Assembly: GCA_034509425.1 (NCBI GenBank)
Contig: JAVTVJ010000294.1
Location: forward strand, 248,001 to 312,000
DNA from: Eopsaltria australis
Taxonomy: Eukaryota; Chordata; Aves; Passeriformes; Petroicidae
Direction of reading: 5' to 3'
Length of the DNA: 64,000 nucleotides
The first letter of the stretch is position 1. The number at the start of each line of letters is the position of its first letter. A model generated the notes under the pieces. It worked only from the letters and a program-made list of their open reading frames with translations, made no database searches and was not told the origin of the DNA. Below, one piece after another: positions 1 through 13,740 of the stretch. Both the position numbers and the translations under genes were made by a program.

Positions 1-3000
1 AGCCAGTGAGGTTTTGAACACCCTGTTGTGTCCATGTGACATCTGCCTTTGCAGGGCTTCTAAAGAGTATGTAGATTTTGCTGGTGGTTTAATTAAGCCT
101 AGAGTTAAGGGGAAAAAATTATACATTGCAATACTCTTGATAAGAATTAATTTGAGACGATTGTGCAGCTAAATCTCCTTCTTTGCCCTGCACCCTGTGC
201 AGTCATCCTGGGATTTCCACACAGTGATCCTTTTTACATAGATTAAAAATTAAAGAATCCCAGTATGAGGTAATGACCAACAGCAAACTGGAGATGGGCT
301 TACACCCACTGCTGTTTTTCTAGGCAGTCCATTGCAAAGGTATGTAGGTGTTTATTTGTTTGAGTTTTTTGTTTGTTTGTTTTTTTTCGTGAGAGGAGAG
401 AGCAGACAAGGAAGAATAAAGAAATGAATGTTTTGGAGCATTCAGGGAAGAGAAATCAGTCTTGGAATGACATCATTCTTACATGAAGAGGAATATGAGG
501 GCAGCCCTATAACCAGAACTCTTCACTGAGCTCTTTTATAAAGCTATTTATAGTGGAGCTGTTTTGGTGCCATTCTTCCTCAATCATGGTCAGCTGCAGC
601 CCTTTTGCCACATGCTGGCTGTTTGGGTGACACAATTACTTGACAGTGTTTCTATGTGGTGAGTGTTGGAATGATGGACTCGGTAGCTGGATTCTCTTGT
701 CATTGCTTTGTCTGGTGGTAAAATCCTGGCAAAGCAATTCTCTTTTCTCTTTCCTTTCTGCAGATCATGCTGCTTTGTTTGGCATGGCAGAAGGGAGGAA
801 TAGGAGAGTTCATGGGCGCCTCTGCCTGTGTTAGAGTCATCTTTTCTGAAATGGCCTCTGTGTGAAACATCTCTGCTGTGCTAATGTGCTTAATTGGCTA
901 CATGAAGAATGGAATAGGAAGGTAAAACTCTGAAAATTTAGCTAAGTTGGGGTACCTCTGTAAAAAGAAAGAACTGCACATGAATGCATGCATGAATAGA
1001 CAGACACCTGCATCTATACCTGCGGATGGACTGAGATGGGAAACTTTTTATGCTACAGGGCTGAACAAATGAACACATTTGTATGAATTTCTAAATCAAA
1101 TATCAAAATTATTCTTATTAAAAGATAGTTAAATATACTAAATGAAGTACTCTAAATATTAACTCCTTTTTGTTTTTTGAGTTGTTTTATTCTAATGCTT
1201 TCTTATGTGAGGGCATGATCAGATTTCCTTCAGTACCAGTTAAAGACAATTAATACTATTTTGTTTTTATAAAAGAGAAGAAATACACTTTTGAAAAAAA
1301 ATCTACTAGTGCAAAAATTCATTTTCTGTAGTTCAAATTAGAATAATTTCTGCTATTTTTGGTAACGTTTCTCTTTAAATGGGGTCCCTTTTTCTTTTAG
1401 CTGTCATTCTAGATAATATTTTTCAGTAAAGCCAGGGGATAATACTTTTTTATACATAAAATTTCAGGTTTCATTTCAGTAGAAAACCTGAGACTGTCAA
1501 AGCATTACTGGGAGGTGTTGTTTGGGTTTTCTTCCTTCCCCAAGATGAGTTCAATAATAAAAGTAAGGGACTGGCAGAAGGACACTAAGTCTCTCTTTTT
1601 ATTGCTAGGCGGGGATTTTTAGGCTATGAAATTACCACATATCTTAGATATGGATTTAGGCACTGCAAGTTCCTGTTTTCCAGAAAAGGCTTGGCCAACA
1701 ATAGCCATGCTTATGAAGATATTTAATCTTGCAGTCTGAGATGGATGCCCAGAAGGACTCTCTGTGAATCCCAGTGCCTGGCTATGGAAAACAAAGGAAG
1801 GCTGGAGGTCAGAAAGCTAACTCCAACTAACTTGGCTGCCACCTGGGTGAAGGATAGGCTTTACAAGGAATTTAGTCTTTTGAGGATGTGGATCAATGCT
1901 TAAGTGACTAAACAAAATGAGCATTTAACTCAAATTAATTTCAGTTGAATTTCTGTGTCTGCCTTGCTGTGAAATGTTCTAATACACTACAAGACATTTA
2001 AATACCTTTGAAAATTGAGTCCCATTTCCCTTTTGGAAATAAAACTTTGGTCCTAAGTAAGTTACCTATGTAATTGGCAGTTAGTATTTCATCTGTCCTT
2101 ATTCACTTACTAGAGACAAGGCAGTGTGAGTGTTTTGGGTCAATTTTTGCCATGTACACGGTTTTAATTTTTTCTTGTTCTTGCCATGGCTCAGCACTTA
2201 GGTTATGTCTGCAGTGAAAAAGCCAAATAAAAGACATACTTTTAACTCTTACAGGCTAAACCAGAATTACCGCTTGGGTAAATATGACTGTAGAAGTGAG
2301 ACATATAGAGTTGTGCTGTAATCTGAGTGTGTTCAGTCATGAGATGCCGCTGATATTTAATTTAAAGCTATAACCAGATTACAAAAATAAGATTCTTTCT
2401 CTCGGCTTTATTTTGACCTGATATAGCTAGACATAACTCATCCTATTTATCAATTGCTCAATTTTTACAGTGTAAGCCAAACCCTCATTTTAATGAGATC
2501 TTTGACTATATTAGCATTTAGCTGATCACATATTTCACATATTGGATGAGAAGCAATCAATATATCATATTGTTTCAGTATGGTGAGGGGTTATGAATCT
2601 TTTCCTAATTAAGTCAGTTATTGATTTTGCTGAAGATAAGATTGAGACCTATGCAGCACTTGGATATTGCTTTTGTCTGAGTCTTTTGGGTTTGTTTCAT
2701 TTTGCACTTGGTTTTACCAACTGCCTGTTTTACAATTGTCATCCAGTCCTGTCCAGCCCTGTGGTTGGTGAGGACAGGGCAAATGTCTCAAACATCCTGT
2801 AAGATTAAGTGAGTCACTAGAGATGCCTCTTTCTCTCCATTGATTATAAAGACAGAGTAGTCTCCTGGCAATAAATATGTTACTTCTAGCAGAATTTGCC
2901 TCTGAATCAGAATTTTACAATAGTTTTGCAGATCCAGTAGATACATCTGCACAGGTCTTAGATGTAACTTTTTTTTACTGAGATGGCAGCTGGGGTCAAG

Positions 3001-6000
3001 GAAGCACACCTTACATCTAAAATTACACTTAACATCTCTGCCTAGTAAATGCATACATCTCCTTGTAGCTAAATACTTGAAAATTGAGTTTCAAAGAACC
3101 ACTTTGGGCCAGTGACAACTGGATCAGTAATGTGTGGGGAAGTGGATAATTCTCCTTTCAGTCTATTCTAGATGCAATATCCATTTTTTGCCTCATGTGG
3201 GAGCTTTGGCAGATAGTATACATGAAGCCAGATCCACACATTTCCAAATCTAAAGCTATCTCAGCCCCCTACGCATCTGCTGCCATTTGAGATGGTACTG
3301 GAGTATCTCTGCAGCCCCAGTAAAGGATGGAAGTCTCCTGTCTGTCACATTTTGGCATCTTTTAACCCCAAGTAGCTATGTCTGATACTTGTTGGCTTTT
3401 CAAATTATAATAAGTGCCCATCCAGAACCTCTAAGTTCTCAATGAGATGAATCCTTGAAAAAATAAATCCCATCTTCAGAACAAAATCAATCTTCCTTCT
3501 GTAGGGAAGCCAGTCAGTTGACGTTCATCCTCCACTTCAAATTAACAAGGGTGTAGAGGAGGCAGAACTCGACCTCTCTGTGGTCCACTATCTCATGCCA
3601 TTGTTGTCTGCTGCTCTCACCTACACAAATTTTGCCCTAAACAAGACCAGTTTCGAGGATTCTTCTGCATGGTTGGTTTTTCACAGACACAAAGGAGTTT
3701 TTTTCTATTTTATTTTCAGAAAGCAACACTTTGTAAAAGACTTGAGCAAAGTCTTGAGTCTGTGAGTGCTATTTCAAGGCTTTCATGCAGTTTTTTAATG
3801 TCTACTTATCAAACAATCCATGTGATATAGATACACCCCTGCCTAACCAAGGGCCTTATCCAAAGTCTTTAGAGGTTGGTGGGAGGCCTCTTGCTTGACT
3901 ACAGTCAGAGTTACACCATGCCCTTGAAGGTTTAGGGGGTTTTCTTCACAGGTTACTGTCACAGCTTCAAATCATGATTTGTTCCCTGGGTTCTGCACTT
4001 TGTTGCACTTTCTTTCCCAGTGGAAAGTTCTTCATGTCCTCTTCCGGTGTGGGCGCCCCCCTCCTCCCTGCTGCTTTTGTACATGAAACTTCTAAAAACA
4101 TTCTTCTTTTGGGTCTGATGCAGCTTTTTTCTTTGATTGTTTATTTCAAGACATGCATATAGAGAGTTTGAATATTTCAGTGTATTGGTACTTATTTTTG
4201 TGATCTTTTGCACTAAGTTACTCTGACAAAAACAAAAATTGGAAAAAAAGCACACTTTCTGGTGAATCCTTGTAATTTGTAAGCTCGTTGTTTGTTGTTT
4301 GTAATGTGCTGAGTCTACAAGCCGAGCTAAGGAAGGATTAAGGCAACAGTTTGTGTTGACAGTGTCACTCCATATCTCGTTCACCTCTGTTTTCTTCATC
4401 CCTCCTTTTTCTTTAACATGTGGAGCTATAAAATTGCTGCTAGGAGTCAGAGGTGCTTGTTTCACAGTTCAAATTAAGATTATGATTTTTCTCCTGGCAG
4501 TCACAGAAACCAAAACGTCAGCTGGTGTTCAACCAGAAGGGAGACTGCACTCCATGGTGGAAATGTAGTCACCTAGAGGTGGTCACCTCCAAGGGGAAAA
4601 GAGGACATTAACCCTTCAAACTGCCATTGTGATGGGGCAGTGAAGGAGGCAAAAGCTCTTGGAAAACATATGCTGTTTGAAGCCATGCATGGTAACCATC
4701 AGGTGGATATTAGGCTTTCAGGTATTTTTCAGTGGTTGGTTTTTGCCATGGAATGGTTTGCTACTTAGTCTGCCAAAACTTAGTCTTCTTGGGGATGGTT
4801 TCCCTCAAGCAATCATAACATTTAATCAAATGTTGGGTACAACAGATGATCCAAAGAATGGTGTTTGCTTTCCACTCCCCATCCCTCCCTCGTTTAGGAT
4901 GCTTGTGGCAGCTTTTTTCTAAACTACTGACTGCTGTTCACATTGCAGCACCACTTAGTTTTGATATGCTAGTCATAACTCTCTTCACAAATTTCAATCC
5001 CACAGCCCTAAACAGAGTCCATTTGGAACGAATTCTGCATGGGAAATTATTTACTCATTTTTGCATGCCCTTTAGAGCTCCTTCTTGCATCCCTTAGGCA
5101 CAGCCTTTTCTGATGTGTTTTGTCATTGCTGCCAATGCAGCACCCATGTTGTCAAGAAAGAAGGATTATTTCTTAGGTAAAGCTTAGATACAGCCAGTCA
5201 CAGCCTCACTTCCCATTCACAACACAGTGGAATTGAAGTTTCAGGAGCTTAGGAGAGCAAACAGGTACGTTTTTTTATTCAGACATCCAATCATAAAAAT
5301 CTCTACTCAGTGATTTTTGTGAATGAAATCTGTAACACAGACCATTATATCTAAATGATTGTGAGAATGTTAACATTGTCATACTTGATCTGCTTTGAAA
5401 CCCCCTTTGTGAAAGAAACAGAGCCAGCTTCAGCCCTGGTTTTAATCCTGTTTAGGTCAATGTAGATACATCACAGAAGAATTTAGCCTCATATTGCTCT
5501 TGCATTGATGATCTCCTGCACACTGGGGCTGACATACATGAATCCAAGTCAGGACCTTCTGTCCATCATCCCTTACTGCTGTAGTGAGTTGCATTCACTG
5601 AAATCATGTGGTTTTCTAGCAGAACTATGGATAAAATTTGGGATAAAGCAATGAACTTCAACTCCACAAAGCCCATGATATGTCTTAAGTCTCCTTCAGG
5701 AGCTTCTAAAAATGTGTTTGGGGAAGGTGAGTGGTGTCTTGTCAATCAACTTGGGAGCCCACCCACTAACACTGGAAGGATTTTACGGGATTTTAATGGA
5801 TAAAGGCACCTTAAAAAGAAAAGAAAAAGGCAAAATGGCAGTTGGGATTAAGTATTTTTAATAATAAAAATTTGGTTCTTTCTACAGATGAGCCCTTCAT
5901 CATTCATTTTACTTTGTTCTACTCAAATTGTATTAAATAATCTCTCAGAACTCTGTTCATTTTATTAGCAAAGAAAAAAGAGAACTTTTTTTAATGGTTC

Positions 6001-9000
6001 ATCCAAGGGTAATGCAAGAGTCTCTCAGTTACAGTAAAAAGTAAAATGGAGATTTAGATTATTCCCCTTTCACTATCTGGTTTTCTAAAGAGAATTCCAC
6101 AGGACGTTGCCTCAGTCTAAGTCAGTTTTGTAGACAATGTAACATGTCTTAATACCCTGTTAAGGGATTGAAAAAATTTAGCCTTAGCTTCTTTTTTTTT
6201 CTATGGTTACTGTTGTACAGAAGAAAGACTTAAACTGTAAGTAATGTATATTTAATAAAAAAAGACTTTTTGTATGATTTTGTGTCGAACACAAATGCCT
6301 CCTCCAGTGTTTTTATTTTATTTTCTAGCTGAATGAACATCAAAAAGTGCTGATTATGGGAAAATGAATTTTCAGGTGTTTACTTCTTAACTCTAAGCCA
6401 ACACACCTCACTGCACAGTATTGATTTCAGCTGTGGCTAAAAGTTAATGTCAGAGGAAATCTGGTCATCATCCACATCCCTGCCATAACTCCTTAACGCA
6501 GGTGTGCTGGCTAAAAGGTCTGTCTGCAGATTTGCCTTGGTTCTGGTTGGAAAAGCTGCCTGGTCACAGCTCTGTAGCTCTTTGCCCACACTCACAGATG
6601 TGTGCACACGTGTTCTGCCTCCCCAGCCTGCCATGCAAGACATCCAGTCCTGCTTCTTCCTCTCACGCCACAGCTGCACTTCTGGCTGTCACAAGGATCA
6701 CACTCACACCCTGCTGCCTTCACACATGTCCCTGGCACATGGCTCAGTCTCAGGGATTCTGTCTTGGCTTGAGGTGTTTGGTCTGATTATTTTTCTCCTT
6801 CCCTGGAAGCTGAACACATAAATCTCTCAGCCTCCTTTGGAAATCAGTGTTTGATACTATAAACCAAGAACTAGTAAACACTGACTTGGAAAGTAGTAGT
6901 AGATAGGAGAACTCTTTTTCAAGGGTTTCACATGCTTGGATCTGGTGCAATTTCCACCTTAAACTTCTAGTACTTATATATTCTGTGTTCCAATCAGCCA
7001 AAGATTTTCACAGTATCAAGGGAGATGTGGGTCCCATTATCCTAGGAATTTCTCTGTGAGTTTTGTTTTCCCCTTTCATTTCTGGACAGCCTGTCCCCCA
7101 GAAGGCAGAGTTGACACACATTTGTAGTCCTGCCTGGAGATGTGCTATTGGCTCTGCAGTGCCTGCTTTGGGGTTCTGCAGGCAGTGGTGCACAGAGTCC
7201 TTCTCGTGGGGCTGATCCAGCCCAGCCCAGCCATCCCAGCCCAGTCTACAACCAGCCATACAGTACTCAGGCACCAAAGCCATCCTGCCTGACAGAACCC
7301 TCCTGGTGTCCCCTTGGTGGCTGCAGGAGGTGGGGTTAGGTATCACTTGACTTCGGCAAAACTTCAAATAACAATTAATTCCATACCAAGTTTCTTCACT
7401 CAGAAAAAAAAAAAAAAAGAAAGAAAGACAGAACTATATAAATCATTCAGACTTTCTTCATAGCTAATATAGTGGGAGCAGTGACCTTACAAAGGTTTGT
7501 AAGGACAGTACAATCTCCTACAATTTTATTTTTAATCCAGACCTTGGAAATCAAGTTTGCATGGCTTACAGTCTGGAAATGTCAATGTTAATTGACTTCC
7601 ATTTATCTGAGTGGAAAGAGAAAAATTATTTTCTTTTTCTTTAATACCTTAAGTGTGTGCTTTAGTCTGCCCCATGATTTTGGGGTGGTTTGGGCTTCTT
7701 CAGCTTTTTTTTCAATGCATTATGCTTCTTTCTTCCTGAGTAGGAACCTGGTAAGTTAAAGACATTATTCAGAGGTTACGTTAAATAATTGCACTCGTGT
7801 AATGGAGATGCATATATCTATTTGGCAGACTGACAAAACTTCATTTATTGCAGTTTATGGCTAGTTAGCAATGTCTAGAAGAGGGGACAAGATATCATCA
7901 AGAGTTGTGGTCAGATCTCCTTCTTCCTCAGCACCTGCTGTCCTTTTCTATCAGGCAGAATTAAGGAGAAAAAAAATAGTCTCTTTTGCACAATCCACAT
8001 GAGTAGCAGGTGCTTTATGTTAAAGCTTTATTCCTTCAACCAAAGGCCCATGGCCAAATGTGTACAGGTAATTACCATTAAGTGAAAGTATGAAGTGTAT
8101 ACAGGCAAATGCCATTGAGTGAACACTGCTGTGAAAGAAAGGCAGGAGCCCAGCTGGAGTCCAGTTGTGGCACTTCTTTGTTTTTCCCCACAGTGTAAGC
8201 ACTAGGCAGCTGCAGTCAGGGCTTATTTTTCTATACCTGTTAGCCTCCAAGTAACCATAAAAAGCAGCCATACAAAGTCATATTTTTCTTACAAACCCTC
8301 ATGCCAGTGATGTCTGTATTTACCTCTTCTTAGCTTGAGATCATTTCTCTTCCTTTCTCAAAGCCTAAATTAAATAGCCTTTGCCTCAGTTTAAGTCCAT
8401 TACAGCTTGTCCTATTGCCAAAGCAATGGAAAGAGCAGGTCAATCCCTCCCTGCCATGCTGCAGCCCTTTTCCTCTGTTTGACTATCTTAACTCTCTGTT
8501 TAGTCATCTTACCCCCACAGCTTCCCACACTCTTCAGTTCCCTTGATTTCAGGCAAGCCAACCCCACTTCCCTTACATCTTCCCTTGCATTTTTTTAACC
8601 TATATAATCACAGAAGGCAGCCTGTAAGAACTTAATGTTTAATTTAACAGTTGCACTGTCAGAATTCACTATAACACAACTAATCTACAGAAAGTATGTT
8701 TTTCTCTACCCCAAATTATTTTCCTCATTTCAACTTCCTGCACTCTTCTCTAGCAAAATGTTTTCAGACCTCTATAGTGATAAGGGCCAAACCACCCTGC
8801 ACACCAAAACACTGATTGGGCATCAATAGTATAATTTAAGGGTCTGCTACAAATGCTCATGCATCAGAAAGGAGCTGCCTGGCACAGACATCAGCTCTGT
8901 TTCCTATTACTGCTGGTGCCCAGGATGGAGAAGCGCCTCAGCCCCATATGGTTAAGAAAAAATCTCCCTTTATTAGTTCACCCTGTCCTCCTAAAAGGCT

Positions 9001-9375
9001 GCAAGCTGTTGTGGAGAAAGAAATCTGCTTCCAGCTGGGAGGAGACCATTTAAAAAGTGACAGGGAAGAGATGATGTTGGGGTTCTGTTTCCCCCACCAA
9101 CACTGCCAAGGGTTCGGTATATATTGTAATAAGAAAGTTATTGCAGGAGGGAAGGATTTTTTTTTCCGGAGCACACTGTTGTGCAGGATCTTTACAATGT
9201 GATCCAGAGGTTCCTCAACACCACCAAGTTAAAGGAACTGCAGACTAAAAGGAGAGTTCAAAGATCATGTATCTGTTAGGGCAAGTGCTGGTCCTGGGAT
9301 CTGAAACCAAACATACCACTTTGAGACACCACTGTGGAGAAAAAGAGACTCAGTCATTCCTCAAGACCAATATTG
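1..9375. other. Unique AT-rich non-coding DNA, no gene seen
   Basis: No open frame here has recognisable protein similarity, and the longest (168 codons, 3959-4465 minus) has no domain, signal peptide or sensible neighbour. Seen directly: mostly AT-rich single-copy sequence, a GC-richer patch at 7060-7340 with CCCAG-type repeats around 7208-7242, and an A run followed by GAAA units near 7396-7427. A block at 7780-7880 with few low-complexity bases could be conserved non-coding DNA. I recognise no transposon. Intron and intergenic spacer cannot be told apart from the sequence alone. Confidence 0.7.
544..596. promoter_or_regulatory. MEF2-like site with nearby CAGCTG E-box
   Basis: CTATTTATAG at 544-553 is a full match to the MEF2 consensus YTAWWWWTAR. 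The E-box CAGCTG follows at 591-596, about four helical turns away. This pairing is typical of muscle and some neural enhancers, but both motifs are short and common in AT-rich DNA, so a chance match is quite possible. Confidence 0.25.
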
Positions 9376-9502
9376 GTTTATATGTGTATATAAAAATATA
9401 TATACTCACCCAGCCACCAAATGTATGTACACACATCATAGAATACGTATACCTACATGTACTTATCTGTGGGGTATATCTGTATATATATTTATATGTG
9501 TA
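9376..9502. repeat. Degenerate TATG/TATA-rich simple-sequence tract
   Basis: The stretch is dominated by tatatg, gtatat and acatac units that alternate purine and pyrimidine, with interruptions such as an A-rich step near 9392 and a less regular middle part around 9407-9430. It looks like an old decayed dinucleotide microsatellite. The open frames crossing it on both strands are rich in Tyr, Ile and Val for this reason and are not genes. Confidence 0.65.
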
Positions 9503-10113
9503 AGCCCTCTCTGGCATACATTTCCACTTCTCAGCTATTGAAAAAAAATCTTGATCACTATTTCCATTGAATAAATTCCTTCCTTTACAGCAGTAGGACC
9601 TGAGTTTGCTAAGGCAAAAGAAGTTTTGCACTGCTTCTTGCCTCTTATGCCATGTGGATGACATCCTAAATCCCACTTGTTGGCCGGCCCAAAATACCCA
9701 CAAGACTCATGCATCTGGGACCACAGCTCCAGTGCTGAGCTGCTGGCTGCACGTACAAGGAGCTGAAGGGAAATACTGGCTCTGCTTTGAATCTCAGTGG
9801 CACATGGGGTTGGTGTGATGTGTGCCTGGAGAAACTGAAACTCGTTCTTTTGGTGGGGATACTGAGGACAATTAGTGAATGTATTATGATCCACTAAAAG
9901 CTACAGGAGATAATAAGTCACGAATCGTCCAATATATAATAATCATGGTGTTTTTAAAAATGTCTCCTTTATGTTTGCTTCAGCCTCTATGTTTCCTGTG
10001 CCTCTCAAGGCCCTAGCATGGCTGCTGCCTACTGGTGAGGTTACATGTTGATGCTATTAAAATAAATGATAAAATACAATAATTAATATTTCTTTCCATT
10101 ATGAGAGATTGCT
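9503..10113. other. Unique non-coding DNA
   Basis: Overlapping open frames occur on both strands at 9535-9894 but none resembles a protein family. The middle (about 9640-9800) is GC-richer than its surroundings. I recognise no repeat. Confidence 0.6.
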
Positions 10114-10174
10114 ACTAAAAAAAAAAAAAACAAAACAAACAAAAAAACCAAAACCAAACAAAAAAAAAAACCAC
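10114..10174 (+). repeat. A-rich low-complexity tract with AAAC/AACC units
   Basis: A run of about 14 A residues leads into alternating AAAAC, AAAC and AACC units, ending in CCACCC. A similar tract lies at 46874-46962. It could be an expanded old poly(A) tail or a simple repeat; no retroposed body with target-site duplications is visible beside it. Confidence 0.7.
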
Positions 10175-13129
10175 CCTGATGATCTTAGAGGAAAAGACCA
10201 AACAAGGCAAAGAAGAATCAAATCACAACTTCATTACAAAACTGTCTCTGAAAAAGTGTTTTAGTGATTTGTGAAGATTTTTCATTAGGTGGGAGTTCCA
10301 TGAAAAAGATTATGGAAATGCTCTCTCTCCAGAGCAGCAGCAGCTCTCTGAAACATAGCAAGATCTGCAAAACAGGTTCCTGCCATTGGAGCTAGAAGGT
10401 CCAGCAGCAAGGCAGCTTTCTGTAGGTAGGGGAACTGCGTTTGAGAGGGAGCATAACTGGAGGAGAACTGCAGAGGCTCAGGGGGCTCCTGAGATCAGGA
10501 TTTTTGTGATTTTGGGGGCCAATGGGTCTGCCCAGCTCTGTGGGTGGTGCTTGCTGTTCCACCCCAGCAATGGCAGACCTGGAATGAGGAGTGCCTACAG
10601 AAACCATTTCCCAGGATGGGAAGTTGAAACACAGCAGCACTACATGTATGTACCCAGGAAGTGGTTTCTGGATCTGAAGTCATCTCCTAAGTGTATTTTC
10701 TGGTTAAGGATTATGTTTCAGGCCCAGTCTAGCAATGTATTCATATAAACAAAACAGCAGAGGGGTTTGCTACCCTTGTAGGGAATTAATTCGATTTAAA
10801 TTTGCATTTGATTTGACAGTGCTTTCATAATATGCTAAAATCTTTGTAAAATACTTGTGAATATTTTTAAGGCTTTTATGCTTTTGGAGTTCAGATCTCC
10901 ATGATGTGTTCTTATCTACTGATATTCGCCATCTTATGCCAAAAAACTGACAATATCTGCTTGTTTCAGACTAGAGCTTCCATTATTGAATGTCTCTTTG
11001 TTTCTTTCTTAGTCTAGTACAAGAAATAGTCTCTAGAAAAACACTATGAAGAGCTAACTTGTCATCACCAAAATACAAAAATACAAGCTTGTCCTTGCCC
11101 TCAAATATAAACTGCCTTGCATACACTGTGGAAAGAGATCCAGAACCAAAACTAAAAATATTATTCATCAGCCACAAGAATTTGGAGCAGAGGAACTTCC
11201 AGCTACGCTCAGAAGAGCTTAAATTTAAAGTTCCAATATTGCACTAGTTCAATCCTTTTGGGCAGGATCAGTGGGCAGGAACCACACAAACATACCATTC
11301 ACTTCCATGGGCTTTTGGCTGCTTAACACCACAAAAAGAGCCTGAAGCAGAATATGCAAAAAGAGAAGTGTCATTATCAGTGTTACTTTGCAGGTTTAAC
11401 ACTGCACATAATTGAAAAAAGAAAAAAAAGCTTTCACAACTAGAAAATCATATCAGATATATTTTGAGCCTTGTTCTCATACTCATCCACTTTGTCTGCT
11501 ACTTTCTCACTCAGAATACCTGAGTGAGAGTCCAAACACAAACACAGCATTTGTAGACCCATAAGGATGAGCAGCCTGGCCAGGGCTAGAAAGGACTTGT
11601 GTCTTTTGAGCAGGTAACAGGCAGAGTGCTAATGCTTACTGAGCACAGATAAAAAATACAGGAACAGAATCCTTCTAGTGATTAAATAGAAATTGATGCC
11701 TTTCCAAGGTGAGACACTGTCCTCCACTTGAAAAGTTATGTGAATGTGAGGCTGAAATCTATCACGATTGCTTGGCAAGGGTGGGATTCAGCTTTATGGT
11801 GAGTAATCTAATTTAGGGGCTCAATTTGCAACCTTAAAATAGAGTTCTAATGGCATTTTCACTATGCAACAAAAATGTATGGTTGGCAGACATGATGGAG
11901 GACTTCATGGGAAATACCAGAATAGTAGATAAAGAAGAAGCTGTGTAACCAAAAATGTCTATAATAACACCAAATGCCAGTTTTTAGGTAACCAGGTTTC
12001 ATCCTTAACTTCCCTGTCAATACAGAGGTGCTGACATCCTGCTTTTCAAGCTGAGTCCCCCACACAAAACGTGAAGCTATAACAGCTGTGTCCACATGTG
12101 ATGGGCACACAGACACACACAGAGCATGCAGGCTGCCAACTGAAATACAACACATCTTAGCACCCTCTCAAAACATGATCAGCATGCAGAGCTTTGCAGC
12201 ACAAGTCCCCATTTTAATCAGATCTGTATTTTTTAACACACGGGCACAAAATCCAGTGAAGTCATGAGTCTGCCAGATAACCCTCTGATTTCATGGACCT
12301 CATGAAATCTAGATGAAGTTTCCTTTTGTATTTTCATGGGAAGAGGTTGCAAAGGAAGGAAAAATAGGCTTGCTCCTAAGCATCTGCACCTTATAGGCAA
12401 AAAAACAAATATCAAAGGGGTTCTGCCAGAAGGCAGATTTCTCACAGGAATGGTGATAAGGAAGCTGTTCAGGTTTAAAGGGGCACTGAACTAAAAATAA
12501 TCAGCATAGTTAAAAAAATATTGAACAACTGTTTTTCACAGCTAATATTCACCATATACAAGCTGCAGCTTTTGACATTCAGGTGAAATGGTGAAGCTGA
12601 CTGCTTTTCACAAATCTTACAGCTGGGATGTCAGGACACTGATATTTCAACTCAAAACCATCCCCTGCCTTCCCACTCCACCCCATCGCTGCCCAGGAGC
12701 CTTTAAACAGTTCATCAGTACCTGAATCAAAGTCCCTCGTTCCCCGAAAGACCAGCAGGAATTTCTTCAGTTACGTCAATAGGTCAGAACTATCTTCTGA
12801 GTGAGTCAGAAGGGACCACACTTTTCCCGTTTCTATTGTTCCAGCAGCTTTTCTATCATTACCCAGAATTGTCAAACAGTCCATGTCCTCTCTTTCAGTG
12901 TCCTTACAATTGTACAGCTTACCTCCATTAAAAGTGCTTAAAAACAGCTTTCAGCTTTCTGAGAGACCCTATACTTGAAATTTTATTTTTACATGACTTA
13001 TGTTCATGTTTCTGTGTGTATTTTGGTGGATTTCATTTCTTCATCTATAAATAACCTCTATTGCTAAATAAGTGTCTTAACTTTCTCCACCCAACCAAAA
13101 GTTCTTTTCGCTATTTTGCACTACAGACT
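10175..13129. other. Unique non-coding DNA
   Basis: No recognisable gene or transposon. A slightly GC-richer segment at 10380-10680 carries a 120-codon open frame on the plus strand and overlapping minus-strand frames of similar length. Comparable frames on both strands of one segment argue for chance openness. The remainder is AT-rich single-copy sequence. Confidence 0.6.
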
Positions 13130-13740
13130 GTGCTATTCAGAACAAACAAGTAACAGCATAATAAATTCCTTCAGAGTTCATTGGAATTATGCTAGCAAAG
13201 AATTACCGACTTACCCTTCCCCTCATTAGCATCCTTATGGTACAGTTAACTAATGCAATGTCTGGGCCAAATTCTCTAGTAACTATTAAGGACTAGATCA
13301 CCTTGAGAGCTCTGCATTTATATGATTATAAACCCAGTGAAATTTAATGCTGTTCAGAAATGAATTGAGCTCAAAATTTATGCTGATTAAAGCTGAGCTA
13401 CGCTTTGTAGCCCTCTGACAAAGTTCTGGTTGAAATAACATAAAATAATAAATCATTTTTCACCTCCTGCATTTCCTTCTCCCTGGGGAAGAGGGAGAAC
13501 TCTGGTTTGGGTTTTTTCATTGTTGTTTTTTCTTCCTCTTAAGTCCCCAAAGCATTAATTAGCTGCTTATATTTTTCTCTACCAAGTAATTGATAGTGAC
13601 GCAGTTTGTTAACCCAACTAGGACATTTCTCCCTGAACTAAACTCCCTTGTTATTAATACACACCTTCCATGGGATTACAGTTACTGAATTACCTTCTAA
13701 ACCATTACCACAGTATCTCAGCAGGAATTTCCCCAGACAA
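13130..13740. promoter_or_regulatory. Candidate conserved non-coding block
   Basis: The block has no long open frame or simple repeat and carries many homeodomain-like TAAT cores, for example around 13554-13563 and 13585-13592. The texture resembles developmental enhancers, which tend to be AT-rich but compositionally varied. Conservation is inferred from texture only and has not been measured. Confidence 0.25.

Noticed and set aside
3959..4465. 168-codon open frame on the minus strand
   Set aside because: No domain, family resemblance, signal peptide or conserved context. Its composition reflects AT-rich non-coding DNA, and a plus-strand frame overlaps it.
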